From positions 1 to 64,000 of the forward strand of contig NZ_AUCN01000001.1 in assembly GCF_000429785.1 (NCBI RefSeq): a stretch of 64,000 nucleotides of DNA, given 5' to 3'. The translations under genes and the position numbers were made by a program. The notes beneath the pieces were generated by a model. It was not told the DNA's origin. It ran no database searches and was given only the letters and a program-made list of their open reading frames with translations. Every line of letters begins with the position of its first letter. Position 1 is the first letter of the stretch. Of the stretch, positions 8,388-17,236 are shown piece after piece. This stretch comes from Chitinibacter tainanensis DSM 15459. Its GTDB lineage: Bacteria > Pseudomonadota > Gammaproteobacteria > Burkholderiales > Chitinibacteraceae.

Positions 8388-9836
8388 ATGTTCAGCCTTC
8401 AAGCCTGGCTTAGCGATGAAACGGCGGCGCGCTTGCCGCGGCATGAGCAAATCAGCCGCGCTTTGCGGGCCGCAATCCTGGCTGGGCATTGGCCGGCGGG
8501 CAGCCGCTTACCGGCCACGCGCCAGCTGGCCAGTGAATTGGGCCACGCCCGCAGCACCATCGAGCAAGCCTATGCACAGCTTGAAGCCGAGGGCTATCTG
8601 CAGCGGCGGGTGGGTGCGGGTAGTTTTGTGAGCCTGCCGGCCAGCTTGCCGCTCCGGCGCTCACCCAGCCCGCCGGCCGCCGCGCGCCTTTCGCAACGCG
8701 GGCAAGCGATTGCCGATACGGGCGCCTGCCGCGAGGCCACGCTGGGGGTCGGTGCAGAAAGCCGCCAATTGTTTAGCGGTCAGCCGGATAGCCAGGCTTT
8801 CCCCCACGCGCTGTGGGGCAAAATGCTGCAGCAACGCTGGCGGCAGGATGGCCCCGCGCTGATGCGCTATGGCGACCCGCAAGGCTTGCCGGCTTTGCGC
8901 ACGGCCATTGCCAGCTATCTGGCGCTGGCGCGCGGGGTGAATTGCCAGCCCGAACAGGTGCTGGTGCTCTCCAGCTCGCAGCAGGCCTTGCTGCTGGCGG
9001 GGCAGTTATTGCTGGATGCGGGCGAGCTGGCCTGGCTCGAAGAGCCCGGCTATCTGGGCGCGCGCAATGCCCTGCTCGCCGCCGGCGCGCAGCTGTGCCC
9101 AGTGCCGGTGGATGATGAAGGCCTCAATACCAATGGGGAGTACCCCAAGCCAAAGCTCATCTACACAACACCTTCACACCAATACCCCCTAGGTATGGCC
9201 ATGAGCTTGCCCCGGCGCATGGCATTGCTGGCGCGCGCTCGCGCCGCCGGGGCGTGGATTATCGAAGACGATTACGATGGCGAATTTCAATACGACACCC
9301 ATAGCCTGCCGGCGCTGCAAAGCCTCGACCCCGATGGGCGGGTGATTTATGTGGGCACGTTTAGCAAGGTGCTGTTTGGCTCCTTGCGGCTGGCGTATAT
9401 GGTGGTGCCGGCCAATCTGGTCGAGGCCTTTAGCAACGCCCGCACTGCGTTTGACGGGCATAGCAATCAGCTCTTGCAGGCGGTGACGGCCGATTTTATG
9501 GCCGGTGGGCATTTCGCCAGCCATTTGCGGCAAATGCGGCTGCTATATCAGCGTCGGCGCGATATTTTGCTCGCCAGTCTGGCCGAGCATTGCCCGGCGT
9601 TGTCAGTGCGCCACCACAGCGCCGGGCTGCAATGTGCGGTGTATACCCCGCCCGGCTGCGAAGCGGGCTGGACGGCGCTCGGCCGGGCCCAGGGGCTGCC
9701 GTTGCGCCCACTGGCGCAATTTTATGCCGGCCCGCCCGATCGGGAAGGTTGGCTCATGGGGTATGCGGCGCTAAGCAACGAAGAGATTCGCCGCCAGATC
9801 GATACCCTAGGGTGTATCTTGCGCCATAGCGCTTAA
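8388..9836 (+). CDS. MocR/PdxR-type GntR regulator with aminotransferase fold
   Basis: Transcription regulator of 482 aa. An N-terminal GntR winged helix (about 10-80, ending LEAEGYLQRRVGAGSFVS) is fused to a fold-type I aminotransferase domain. The PLP-binding Lys is Lys327 (GTFSKVLFGS), and the IIEDDYDGEF and TPSHQYPLG motifs of the MocR family are present. Such proteins sense PLP or PLP-amino-acid adducts. It is divergent from the GNAT-rhodanese-GNAT operon, with about 107 bases between, and by position is its likely regulator (inference). Whether it controls vitamin B6 synthesis (PdxR), taurine or another amino compound cannot be said. Confidence 0.9.
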   Translation: MFSLQAWLSDETAARLPRHEQISRALRAAILAGHWPAGSRLPATRQLASELGHARSTIEQAYAQLEAEGYLQRRVGAGSFVSLPASLPLRRSPSPPAAARLSQRGQAIADTGACREATLGVGAESRQLFSGQPDSQAFPHALWGKMLQQRWRQDGPALMRYGDPQGLPALRTAIASYLALARGVNCQPEQVLVLSSSQQALLLAGQLLLDAGELAWLEEPGYLGARNALLAAGAQLCPVPVDDEGLNTNGEYPKPKLIYTTPSHQYPLGMAMSLPRRMALLARARAAGAWIIEDDYDGEFQYDTHSLPALQSLDPDGRVIYVGTFSKVLFGSLRLAYMVVPANLVEAFSNARTAFDGHSNQLLQAVTADFMAGGHFASHLRQMRLLYQRRRDILLASLAEHCPALSVRHHSAGLQCAVYTPPGCEAGWTALGRAQGLPLRPLAQFYAGPPDREGWLMGYAALSNEEIRRQIDTLGCILRHSA

Positions 9837-9956
9837 TGGCGCTAACAGCGGGGCTAAGGGTAATTACTGACAGGTTTTTCCTGATGGTGTCATGCTGGCA
9901 GCCTGCGACAATCCAGCCGCATATTATTAATAATATTTAATTCGACTGGAGTGGCT

Positions 9957-11417
9957 ATGCAGGATTGGGTGAACACCATCAATGGCTTTGTCTGGAGCCC
10001 GGCGCTGATTTATCTGTGCCTGGGCGTGGGCGTGTATTTTTCGATTCGCACCCGCTTTATGCAGGTGCGGCATGTGCGCGAGATGATTCGCCTGATGTTC
10101 GATGGCAAAGCCAGCGATGAAGGCGTGTCTTCGTTTCAGGCGCTGACCATGACGCTGTCTGGCCGGGTGGGCATCGGCAATATCGCCGGTGTGGCCACCG
10201 CGATTGCCTTTGGCGGCCCAGGCGCGGTGTTCTGGATGTGGATGATGGCGTTTTTGGGCGCTAGCACCTCGTATGTGGAATGTACGCTGGGGCAGATTTA
10301 CAAAGAGCGCGTGAATGGCCAGCTGCGCGGCGGCCCGGCCTATTACATTGAGCGCGGCTTGGGTATGCGCTGGTATGCGATTGCCTTTGCGCTGGCCACC
10401 ATTCTGGGTTGCGGCGTATTGCTGCCGGGCATGCAGGCCAACGGTATCGCCAGCGGTTTGGCCAATGGCTTTGGTATTCCGGCCGAAACCACCGCGCTGG
10501 GCGTTGTGATTGCGCTAGGGCTGATTGTGTTTGGCGGCGTGAAACGCATCGCCCGCTTTGCCGAAATCATCGTGCCCTTTATGGCGCTGGGCTACATCCT
10601 GATGGCCTGCGTGATTATTGCGCTGAACCTCAGCCTGCTGCCCGAAGTGCTGCGCCTGATTGTGAGCTCGGCATTGAGCTTTGATGCTGGCTTTGGTGCG
10701 ATGATCGGCATGGCCATCATGTGGGGCGTGAAACGCGGCGTGTATTCCAATGAAGCCGGCCAAGGCTCGGGCCCGCATGCGGCGGCCGCAGCCGATGTCA
10801 GCCACCCGGCTAAGCAGGGCATCGTGCAGGCCTTTGCCGTGTATGTCGATACGCTGTTTGTCTGCTCGGCCACCGCGTTTATGATTTTGATCACCGGTAA
10901 ATTCAATGTGGTGAATCCAGCCGGTGGCTTCTTGTTTAGCGGCTTGCCGGGGGTGGAAGCGGGTACCAGCTACACCCAATCGGCAGTCGAGAGCATTTTC
11001 CCGGGCTTTGGCGCGATGTTTGTCGGTGTAGCACTGCTGTTTTTCGCCTTCACCACCATCATTGCCTACTACTACGTGGCCGAAACCAATGTAGCCTACC
11101 TGCTGCGCGGCCGGGCGGGCAGCGATGTGGCGCTGTTCCTGCTGAAATTCGCGCTGCTGGCCACCACCGTGTATGGCGCCGTGCGTACCTCGGATCTGGC
11201 CTGGGGGCTGGGCGATATTGGCGTGGGGCTAATGGCCTGGCTGAATATCATTGCGATTTTGTTATTGCAAAAACCAGCACTGAAAGCCCTGGATGATTAC
11301 GAAGCGCAGCAGGCCAAAGGCCTGGAGCCCGAGTTTGATCCGCAGGCGCTGGGCATTAGCAATGCTGATTACTGGACCAGCCGCAGCAACGCCAGCGAGC
11401 CCGATGTGCGCAAATAA
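9957..11417 (+). CDS. Sodium:alanine/glycine symporter (AGCS family)
   Basis: Inner-membrane Na+-coupled amino-acid carrier, 486 aa, about 10 hydrophobic segments. The family signature GPGAVFWMWMMAFLGAST and the later segment KRGVYSNEAGQGSGPHAAAAA place it in the AGCS (Alanine or Glycine:Cation Symporter) family. Start: GGAG five bases upstream of the ATG at 9957 rejects the GTG at 9951. Upstream is an AT-rich stretch (9921-9941). A strong terminator follows 25 bases after the stop. Monocistronic. Confidence 0.92.
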   Translation: MQDWVNTINGFVWSPALIYLCLGVGVYFSIRTRFMQVRHVREMIRLMFDGKASDEGVSSFQALTMTLSGRVGIGNIAGVATAIAFGGPGAVFWMWMMAFLGASTSYVECTLGQIYKERVNGQLRGGPAYYIERGLGMRWYAIAFALATILGCGVLLPGMQANGIASGLANGFGIPAETTALGVVIALGLIVFGGVKRIARFAEIIVPFMALGYILMACVIIALNLSLLPEVLRLIVSSALSFDAGFGAMIGMAIMWGVKRGVYSNEAGQGSGPHAAAAADVSHPAKQGIVQAFAVYVDTLFVCSATAFMILITGKFNVVNPAGGFLFSGLPGVEAGTSYTQSAVESIFPGFGAMFVGVALLFFAFTTIIAYYYVAETNVAYLLRGRAGSDVALFLLKFALLATTVYGAVRTSDLAWGLGDIGVGLMAWLNIIAILLLQKPALKALDDYEAQQAKGLEPEFDPQALGISNADYWTSRSNASEPDVRK

Positions 11418-11442
11418 GCGTGCAGCGCTCGCATCAGGTAAA

Positions 11443-11469
11443 AAACCGCGCCTCGGCGCGGTTTTTTTT
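11443..11469 (+). terminator. Terminator of the AGCS symporter gene
   Basis: A 10-bp GC-rich stem (11443-11452 with 11455-11464) is followed by a run of T. It is nearly symmetrical (A-run on the other side) and can also serve the minus-strand gene ending at 11482. Confidence 0.9.
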
Positions 11470-11481
11470 GGCGGATCCATG

Positions 11482-12264
11482 CTAGCGCGCCTGATAGCTC
11501 TCCACCAGCTGACGCATCAGGCCTTCTTTCACCAGCTGATTAATACCGGCATTCAGTTCATCCATAAAGCGCGCTTTATACACCGGCGTGAAATAAGCGC
11601 TAAACCCCACATGTGCGGTCGGGTCGCCCAGCTGCACGGTTTCAACCAGCTGCAAATGCTGGGTGACTGCCGCCGTAGCCGGGCTGGTTTGCAGGCGATG
11701 CAGGGTATAGCGCATCGACAGCGCATCATTGGCATAGCAATCGATGCGCCGCGCCGCCAATTTGAGTAGATTGGCTTCGTTGCTATCGGCTTCGTCGAGG
11801 CGAATCTTGCCGTTGCGCGCGGCTGTTTGCAGTGTACGCGCCAGCAAAAAGCCGCGATTCACGCCAATATGCAGACCAAGAAAATCTTCCGGGAAACGGG
11901 TGCGCGGCTTTTGCATCACATCGGGATGGCAGGCAATCAGCAGGCTTTCCTGCCAGAGCGGCACCGAATACGGCACCATATAGCCGCGCTCGCTAAATTG
12001 ATACGGTGGAAACAAGCCCATTTGCTCGCCACGGCGAATCATCTCTAGCCCGCGCTTCCAGGGTACCGGCCGCAGCTCCAGCTCGAAATTGCTCAGCCGG
12101 GTGCTCACCTGCTTGAGAAAATCGACGTAAATGCCTTTAAATTCGCCGTTTTCTACATAGGAATACGGTGGATACGCCTCATCACCAAACAGCACCACCC
12201 GCTCGCGAGCCTGCGCGGTGAGTAGCCAGAGACACAGTAGCCAGCAGAGCCAAGGTCGCAGCAT
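11482..12264 (-). CDS. Periplasmic solute-binding protein, family 3
   Basis: Exported binding protein of the SBP_bac_3 type, 260 aa. The start ATG at 12264 has GGAGG four bases upstream and begins a signal peptide (MLRPWLCWLLCLWLLTAQA). The mature part starts RERVVLFGDEAYPPYSYVENGEFKG, typical of amino-acid binding or enzyme-like members of this fold. No ABC permease or ATPase gene is nearby, so it may be an orphan receptor or a sensor-like protein, common in chemotactic aquatic bacteria. Ligand unknown. Confidence 0.85.
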   Translation of the reverse strand: MLRPWLCWLLCLWLLTAQARERVVLFGDEAYPPYSYVENGEFKGIYVDFLKQVSTRLSNFELELRPVPWKRGLEMIRRGEQMGLFPPYQFSERGYMVPYSVPLWQESLLIACHPDVMQKPRTRFPEDFLGLHIGVNRGFLLARTLQTAARNGKIRLDEADSNEANLLKLAARRIDCYANDALSMRYTLHRLQTSPATAAVTQHLQLVETVQLGDPTAHVGFSAYFTPVYKARFMDELNAGINQLVKEGLMRQLVESYQAR

Positions 12265-12320
12265 GCAGCCTCCACGGAGCGGTGCCCCTATTTCTGCACC
12301 TAATGCCCCAGTGTAGTAAA

Positions 12321-12341
12321 GGCCCGCCACGACTGCGGGCC
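12321..12341 (-). terminator. Weak hairpin downstream of the GH16-like gene
   Basis: A 7-bp GGCCCGC/GCGGGCC stem with a 7-base loop follows the palindromic element after the GH16-like gene. On the minus strand only a short T tract follows. Confidence 0.35.
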
Positions 12342-12377
12342 AAGCTTACGAACGGCCTGACGGCTTTAAGCTAGCAA

Positions 12378-12427
12378 GGTATAGCCCGCAAGGTCATATT
12401 AAATAATGCCTAGCAGGCCATACATCC
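12378..12427. repeat. GGGTAT palindromic element, copy 1
   Basis: Imperfect inverted repeat of 50 bp beginning GGTATAGCC and ending GGCCATAC. It abuts the stop codon of the GH16-like gene. The centre is AT-rich. Confidence 0.75.
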
Positions 12428-14008
12428 CTAGCGTATGTTTTTCAGGAAGCTCTGCCCATTGCGCCGCAGCTGCTGTACCAGGGCTTCAACGCCGCTTTGA
12501 TCCAGCTGCTGATCGCGCAGATAGAACACCCAATCCACATCCTGCTGGTACTCACGCCACGCCGTGCTGCGCAACAGGCCGGGGCTGCCATCGGGCATGC
12601 TGGCGTTGCTGAGCCAGATTTGCAGCGCCAGATACATCGGGTGATCGGGCTGGGCGATCCCGCTGTAATCCTGCATCAGCTCGCCATCCACGTAAAAGCG
12701 GATATAGCCATCGCTCACATTCATCAGCAGCGTATGCCAGCCGCGCAGGCTGCCCGACCGACTGGCCGTGGGGTGATTCAGCGCATCGTAGGCGGCGATT
12801 TCGTAAGTGCCGCTCCACATGGTGGGGCCCGCTTTGCCCCAGCCGCCATTGGGCAGGTATTCAAAATCGATCTCGCTATAGGGCTCGGCACCTTCCAGAT
12901 ACTGGGTAATGCCAAAGAAAGCATTCACCACCATATCCCCATCGGGCCCGCTCACCGGCTCATCGCCCAGATACATCCGCGCCGCCCAGGTGCCATTGAG
13001 GTAAATCGCCTCCTGTGTGCTGAGCTCGGCTTGCGACACCGTGCCGCTGGTCAGCGTATTGCCATTCACCGTGTCACCACTGGCATTGGTGCGCGCTTTC
13101 ATCCGCAGTAGCACATTACCCTGATTGGCTGGATCGGGGACAAAGCTGAGATTGTCTGGGCTCCAGCTGCCATTACTAAAGCCGGGGCCACCACCCCAGC
13201 TGCGCACTTGCCAGCCATTGCCGCCCAACTGGCTGACGCTGCTGTAGCTGAAATCATCAAACAGCAAGCCTTGGCTTGGAATCGTGGGGGTAGGCGCTGG
13301 CGCTGGCGTCGCCGTTGGCGCAGGGCTTGCTGTCGGCGCCGCAGTCGGAACAACGCTCGGGGTTGGCCTTGGGCTAGCGCTCGGCGTCGGCACTGCGGTC
13401 GGGGCGATGCTGGGTTTCGCGCTGGGGGTCGCCGTCGGCGTCGAGGTTGGGCTGGCCGTGATCACCGGCGTGGGCGCGGGGGTGCTGTTATTCAAACAGG
13501 TGCCCATGTCTTTCCAGGCGCCCCAGGTTTCATAGCTTGGCGCGGTATTAACCCACCATTTGGCCACAAAATTATGCCCCTGATAGCTCACCAGCTGACC
13601 AGCCGTATACACCCCGCTTTGCCAGGCCGCAGCGCACTGACCATGCGGCGGCAACATTGGCGTCACCACCGGCGTAGGAGTGGGCGGTGGTGGCAGCGTC
13701 AGATTCGGCGTGGGTACGGGGCTGGTGGTTGGCAAGCTAGTCGGCGCGAGCGTGGGAGCACTGCTTGGCGCAGTACTTGGGCTTAGGGTGGTGGTGCTAA
13801 GCAAGCGCCAGAGCGTAGGGGTATTGGCGGGCCGCCAGCCGGCACCCACATAGGCGGTGTGGGTTAACAGCGACTGATAGTCTTGCCCACCGTCGCTCAC
13901 TACCGTGCCGGCCGGGTAGCTTTGGCCTTCCTGCCATTGCGGACTGGCCGCCTGCGCCACGACCGCGAGGCTTAGCAGCGCGGCGGCGCTGATTGTTTGA
14001 TAATGCAT
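12428..14008 (-). CDS. Secreted GH16-like glycoside hydrolase with two chitin-binding modules
   Basis: Exported polysaccharide-degrading enzyme, 526 aa. Order: signal peptide (1-20), a family 5/12-type carbohydrate-binding module (about 22-70), a Pro/Thr/Ser linker, a second module with CAAAWQSGVYTAGQ...AKWW (about 124-172), a long Pro/Thr/Ala linker, and a concanavalin-like catalytic domain (about 248-505). The motif EIDFE at Glu379-Asp381-Glu383 matches the GH16 catalytic pattern. The substrate (beta-1,3- or beta-1,4-glucan, or other) cannot be read from the sequence. The modules are like those in the protease at 20654-22690 and the small protein at 42099-42512. Divergent from an AraC regulator, its probable activator. 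Confidence 0.85.
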   Translation of the reverse strand: MHYQTISAAALLSLAVVAQAASPQWQEGQSYPAGTVVSDGGQDYQSLLTHTAYVGAGWRPANTPTLWRLLSTTTLSPSTAPSSAPTLAPTSLPTTSPVPTPNLTLPPPPTPTPVVTPMLPPHGQCAAAWQSGVYTAGQLVSYQGHNFVAKWWVNTAPSYETWGAWKDMGTCLNNSTPAPTPVITASPTSTPTATPSAKPSIAPTAVPTPSASPRPTPSVVPTAAPTASPAPTATPAPAPTPTIPSQGLLFDDFSYSSVSQLGGNGWQVRSWGGGPGFSNGSWSPDNLSFVPDPANQGNVLLRMKARTNASGDTVNGNTLTSGTVSQAELSTQEAIYLNGTWAARMYLGDEPVSGPDGDMVVNAFFGITQYLEGAEPYSEIDFEYLPNGGWGKAGPTMWSGTYEIAAYDALNHPTASRSGSLRGWHTLLMNVSDGYIRFYVDGELMQDYSGIAQPDHPMYLALQIWLSNASMPDGSPGLLRSTAWREYQQDVDWVFYLRDQQLDQSGVEALVQQLRRNGQSFLKNIR

Positions 14009-14140
14009 GTCTCACTCCAATTGTTGTTTTTTGTGTGCGCGCCCACAGCGCCATTGCCAGCCGCGACGTTCTGCCGCTTAATCAACAGGCTTACAAGGTG
14101 GAGCGCAGCGCCAGCTTAAGCGATTGGCCAGTGCCTGAAC

Positions 14141-15079
14141 ATGGCCGAATCTGATCTGCGCTTTGTCCGGATGACACCTGTCATGTCGATGATTTACCAA
14201 GAATTATTTGAAATTGGCCCCGAAGCCCAGCAAATGAGCGTGGGCGCCCGCAATTACCATCACCCGCATCTGTCTTTGCTGGCTCAGCATGAGATTTTGT
14301 TTATGGGCCTGTCGGAAGCGCGCGGGCTGGTGCATGTCGAGCGCAAAGGCGCGCCCTTTCATGTGCTGATCGTGGGGGTGGAAGGCCAGGGCGAAATCAT
14401 TGCCGGCGAGCAAACCCTGCCACTGGGGCCCAATCAGCTGGCGATTTTGCCAGCCTATGGTCATAGCGGCTTTCGCCGGGTGAGCGAGCATTGGCGCACG
14501 GCCTGGTTTTTGCTCAACGATGCGCCCTGCTGGGATCGCCTGCGCGGTGACACAGTGCGGATTGTCAGTATTCAGCAGGCGCATAGCCTGTTTTACGCCA
14601 TGTATACGCTCTGCCATGAAGCGCGGCTGGCCGAAGGGCAAGCCAGTGCCACCGCGCTGGAACTGGTGCTGACCTTATTGCAGCGCATGCTGGCCAACGC
14701 AGTGAGCGGCGATGCACTGGCCGAGCGGCTGCGCGAGCTGTTCCGGCCGATTCGCTTTGAGCCGGCACGCGCCTGGCGGGTGGATCAGCTGGCGGCGCAA
14801 TACGGCGTATCAGCGGCGCATTTTCAGCGCCTGTGCCAGAAAAATCTCGGCGCCACCCCACAGCAATTGATCATCGAACAACGCATGCTGCGGGCACAGG
14901 AATTACTTAGCACCGGGCGTTACACCGTGAGCGAAGTGGCGCTGCTGATCGGCTATGAAGAAGTGGCGAGTTTTTCGCGCCGCTATCGCGCGCATTTTGG
15001 CGGCTCGCCCGGCGAGCTCTTACGCCCATTGCGCCAGCAATGGATACCCGACGGGGTATCGACTGCGACAGCAATTTAA
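14141..15079 (+). CDS. AraC-family transcription regulator
   Basis: Regulator of 312 aa with a cupin-like sensing domain (about 30-150) and a C-terminal AraC DNA-binding domain: first helix-turn-helix around LAAQYGVSAAHFQRLCQK and second around YTVSEVALLIGYEEVASFSRRYRAHFG. Divergent from the GH16-like gene with 132 bases between, so it probably controls use of the polysaccharide (inference). The start is uncertain; no good ribosome binding site is seen at 14141 and in-frame ATGs occur at residues 11, 15 and 17. The last nine codons and the stop lie inside palindromic element copy 2. Confidence 0.88.
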   Translation: MAESDLRFVRMTPVMSMIYQELFEIGPEAQQMSVGARNYHHPHLSLLAQHEILFMGLSEARGLVHVERKGAPFHVLIVGVEGQGEIIAGEQTLPLGPNQLAILPAYGHSGFRRVSEHWRTAWFLLNDAPCWDRLRGDTVRIVSIQQAHSLFYAMYTLCHEARLAEGQASATALELVLTLLQRMLANAVSGDALAERLRELFRPIRFEPARAWRVDQLAAQYGVSAAHFQRLCQKNLGATPQQLIIEQRMLRAQELLSTGRYTVSEVALLIGYEEVASFSRRYRAHFGGSPGELLRPLRQQWIPDGVSTATAI

Positions 15080-15103
15080 TCAATCATTCTCTGGCAATAC
15101 CCC
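15053..15103. repeat. GGGTAT palindromic element, copy 2
   Basis: 51 bp with perfect 7-bp ends (GGGGTAT and ATACCCC). It spans the back-to-back stop codons of two convergent genes and encodes the C-terminal residues of both. Confidence 0.75.
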
Positions 15104-16588
15104 TGCCACCGTATCAGGTGCGGCGGATTCATCCACCACCACCCGGTTGCGGCCTTGCGCCTTGGCGCGATACAGCGCCTGATCCAGCCGGCTAAAGAAG
15201 GCCGCGCGGGTTTCGCGGCGCTCCCAGCGGCATACACCAAGGCTGATGGTGAGGCTTTGCTCGGCCGGCAAGCCCAGCGGCGCGGCGGCCACGCGCTCGC
15301 GTAGGCGCTCGGCCCATTGCGCGGCCTGCGCCAGATCGCAATCATCCAGCAGCACGATAAATTCTTCGCCGCCCCAGCGGGCCACCACATCCCCCGCGCG
15401 GCCCTGCTCGCGCAGCAACTGCCCCAGTGCCCGCAGCGCGGTATCGCCCACCTGATGGCCATGCTGGTCATTCAGCAGCTTAAAGTGATCCACATCCAGT
15501 AACACCCCGCACAAGGGGCGCGGCTGACGTGCGAGTTCCAGCCCTTTTTGTTTCAGCAATACCTCAAAGGCTTGGCGATTATTCACCCGGGTCAGTGCAT
15601 CGGTGCTGGCCAGTTTTTCCAGCAAGCGCTGGGTGCGGTTAATGCTATACAAGGCCGCCGCAATCACCACGCCGGTTACCAGCGCCGAAATCAGCAAATT
15701 GATCAGCAGCATTCGCTGCGCGGGGCGCAAGAGCCGAGTTTCGTTTTGCTCCACCACCAGATACCAGCCCAGCTCGGGGATAAAGCGGCTATTGAGCTGG
15801 ATCTCTTCACTGCCTTGCCGGTACACCAGCTGCGTGGGCTCGGTATTGCGCGACAATATCTGCTCGGCGATGTCGCTTAAGCCAGCTTGCTGGCGAATCG
15901 AGCCGCGATGCTGATCAGCGCGCCCGGTGAGCACCACTTCGCCCTGCTGGTTCAGAAAATAGATCTGCCGGCCAAAACGCAGCTCATACGATTTAAGCAG
16001 CTTGGCCATGCTATCGAGGGTAATGCCCACGCCGGTAATGCCGATAAAGCGCCCGGCGTAATCATTCACCCGATAATTAATAAAAATGGTGAGTTTGTTG
16101 CGATTGGCGTAATCGGTATCGACATTGATTTCGTAATCGGCCTTGAGCTGGCGCGCGCGGAAAAACCACGCATCACGCGGATCAGTTTCCGCCACGGTTT
16201 TGAGTAGACCTTGGTGGTGATAGTAATGCCGGCTGTGCTCGGAAATCAGAAAGCTGGTGACGGTTTGATTGCGCAGGCGCACTTCGGCCAAATAGCGCTC
16301 GATACGGCTGGTGTCTTGTTCGCCGGCGATAATCCAGTCGCGCAAAAAGGTGTCATGCGCCATTTGCGCCGAGATAAACACCGGGCGCAGCATGTCTTTC
16401 TGGATTTCCGAATAAATCGTGTCGCCCGTCAGCGGCAGCGCGTTATTCACGATGCTGCGGTGAATTTCCTGCCGTGATACCCAGTAGCTAGCGAGTGAGG
16501 TGGTGACAAAGCCTGCCACCAGCACCAGCGTCACCAGTGCGAGCAAGCGCCCGCGTTCCCGAAACAGATTCACGCCTGACTTTTCCAT
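15080..16588 (-). CDS. Cache-domain diguanylate cyclase (GGEEF)
   Basis: Membrane-bound c-di-GMP synthase, 502 aa. A transmembrane helix (about 15-37), a periplasmic dCache-type sensing region (about 40-295, with DAWFFRARQLKADYEINVD), a second helix (about 298-320) and a GGEEF domain follow. The active site RWGGEEFIVLL is intact (Gly406-Phe410). No RxxD inhibitory site is obvious upstream of it. Its stop codon is directly adjacent, with no gap, to the stop of the convergent AraC gene. A perfect 8-bp palindrome lies just before the start codon and no clear ribosome binding site is seen. Confidence 0.93.
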   Translation of the reverse strand: MEKSGVNLFRERGRLLALVTLVLVAGFVTTSLASYWVSRQEIHRSIVNNALPLTGDTIYSEIQKDMLRPVFISAQMAHDTFLRDWIIAGEQDTSRIERYLAEVRLRNQTVTSFLISEHSRHYYHHQGLLKTVAETDPRDAWFFRARQLKADYEINVDTDYANRNKLTIFINYRVNDYAGRFIGITGVGITLDSMAKLLKSYELRFGRQIYFLNQQGEVVLTGRADQHRGSIRQQAGLSDIAEQILSRNTEPTQLVYRQGSEEIQLNSRFIPELGWYLVVEQNETRLLRPAQRMLLINLLISALVTGVVIAAALYSINRTQRLLEKLASTDALTRVNNRQAFEVLLKQKGLELARQPRPLCGVLLDVDHFKLLNDQHGHQVGDTALRALGQLLREQGRAGDVVARWGGEEFIVLLDDCDLAQAAQWAERLRERVAAAPLGLPAEQSLTISLGVCRWERRETRAAFFSRLDQALYRAKAQGRNRVVVDESAAPDTVAGVLPEND

Positions 16589-16595
16589 TCAGCTT

Positions 16596-16614
16596 GGATA
16601 ATGGCGCATTATCC
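16596..16614. promoter_or_regulatory. Palindrome directly upstream of the diguanylate cyclase
   Basis: GGATAATG-GCG-CATTATCC, a perfect 8-bp inverted repeat starting 8 bases before the start codon. It could be an operator or a 5' UTR hairpin that limits translation. Confidence 0.4.
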
Positions 16615-16676
16615 ACGCTGAGCGTGGCGAGCCCCAAGCCGCACCCAAGGGCGCGGCACGGAAAAACCACAAGCGC

Positions 16677-17036
16677 TTATTGCGCCTGCGCCGCCGCGTT
16701 CACGCGGGCCTCTAATTCGCTCGCCGGGATATCCTCGCCCACCGGCTGGCTGGCCGACCAATTCACGCCGGCCAATACGCCGTCTTGCGTCAGCGCTGGC
16801 ACCCACTGCGCGCAAAATTGCGCCCAATCCACGGCCACCGGGGCAAAGCCCGCAAAGGCCGCTACCGCGGCAATTTCCTCTTCTGCGCGCTCGGCACTGG
16901 CCCAAAAGGGCATGCTGCGATAGCCGGCTGTGGTCATCGGGGCGGGAAAACCCACCTCGTCTTTAATACTCCACAGCTGCTGTTGCTGGGCCACAGTGGT
17001 AAAAAAGGCCTGATTATCCGGGGCAGTTTGGCTCAT
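16677..17036 (-). CDS. DUF2750 family protein
   Basis: Small cytoplasmic protein of 119 aa matching the DUF2750 pattern (QQLWSIKDEVGFPAPMT..., then MPFWASAERAE). Function unknown. The ATG at 17036 is preferred over the GTG at 17045. Monocistronic; palindromic element copy 3 lies about 100 bases upstream. Confidence 0.75.
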   Translation of the reverse strand: MSQTAPDNQAFFTTVAQQQQLWSIKDEVGFPAPMTTAGYRSMPFWASAERAEEEIAAVAAFAGFAPVAVDWAQFCAQWVPALTQDGVLAGVNWSASQPVGEDIPASELEARVNAAAQAQ

Positions 17037-17140
17037 GGCGCGCACTCTGAAGCGATCAAAACGGCGCAGCCTACAGGGTTTGGCCGGCTTTGCAAACCAG
17101 TGGGCTATCGTGCTCGCGCAACCTCAGATTACCCCCTGCC

Positions 17141-17188
17141 CGTATAGTCATGTAGCAATTATTTTTAATTGGATACATGGCAATACCC
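17141..17188. repeat. GGGTAT palindromic element, copy 3
   Basis: 48 bp; the arms pair through GTAT, CATGTA and CAATT around an AT-only centre. It lies between the DUF2750 gene and the ecotin terminator. Confidence 0.75.
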
Positions 17189-17193
17189 ATAGA

Positions 17194-17217
17194 AAAAGGC
17201 GGCCAAGGCCGCCTTTT
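17194..17217 (-). terminator. Terminator of the ecotin gene
   Basis: An 11-bp perfect stem (AAAAGGCGGCC with its complement, loop AA), followed on the minus strand by T-rich sequence. It can work in both directions. Confidence 0.85.
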
Positions 17218-17236
17218 CAATCGCGCGCTGCGGGGC

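Noticed and set aside
9137-9200. GAGTACCCC and AATACCCCC inside the MocR gene
   Set aside because: They encode conserved family residues (TPSHQYPLG) and the two sites do not form the element's inverted repeat.
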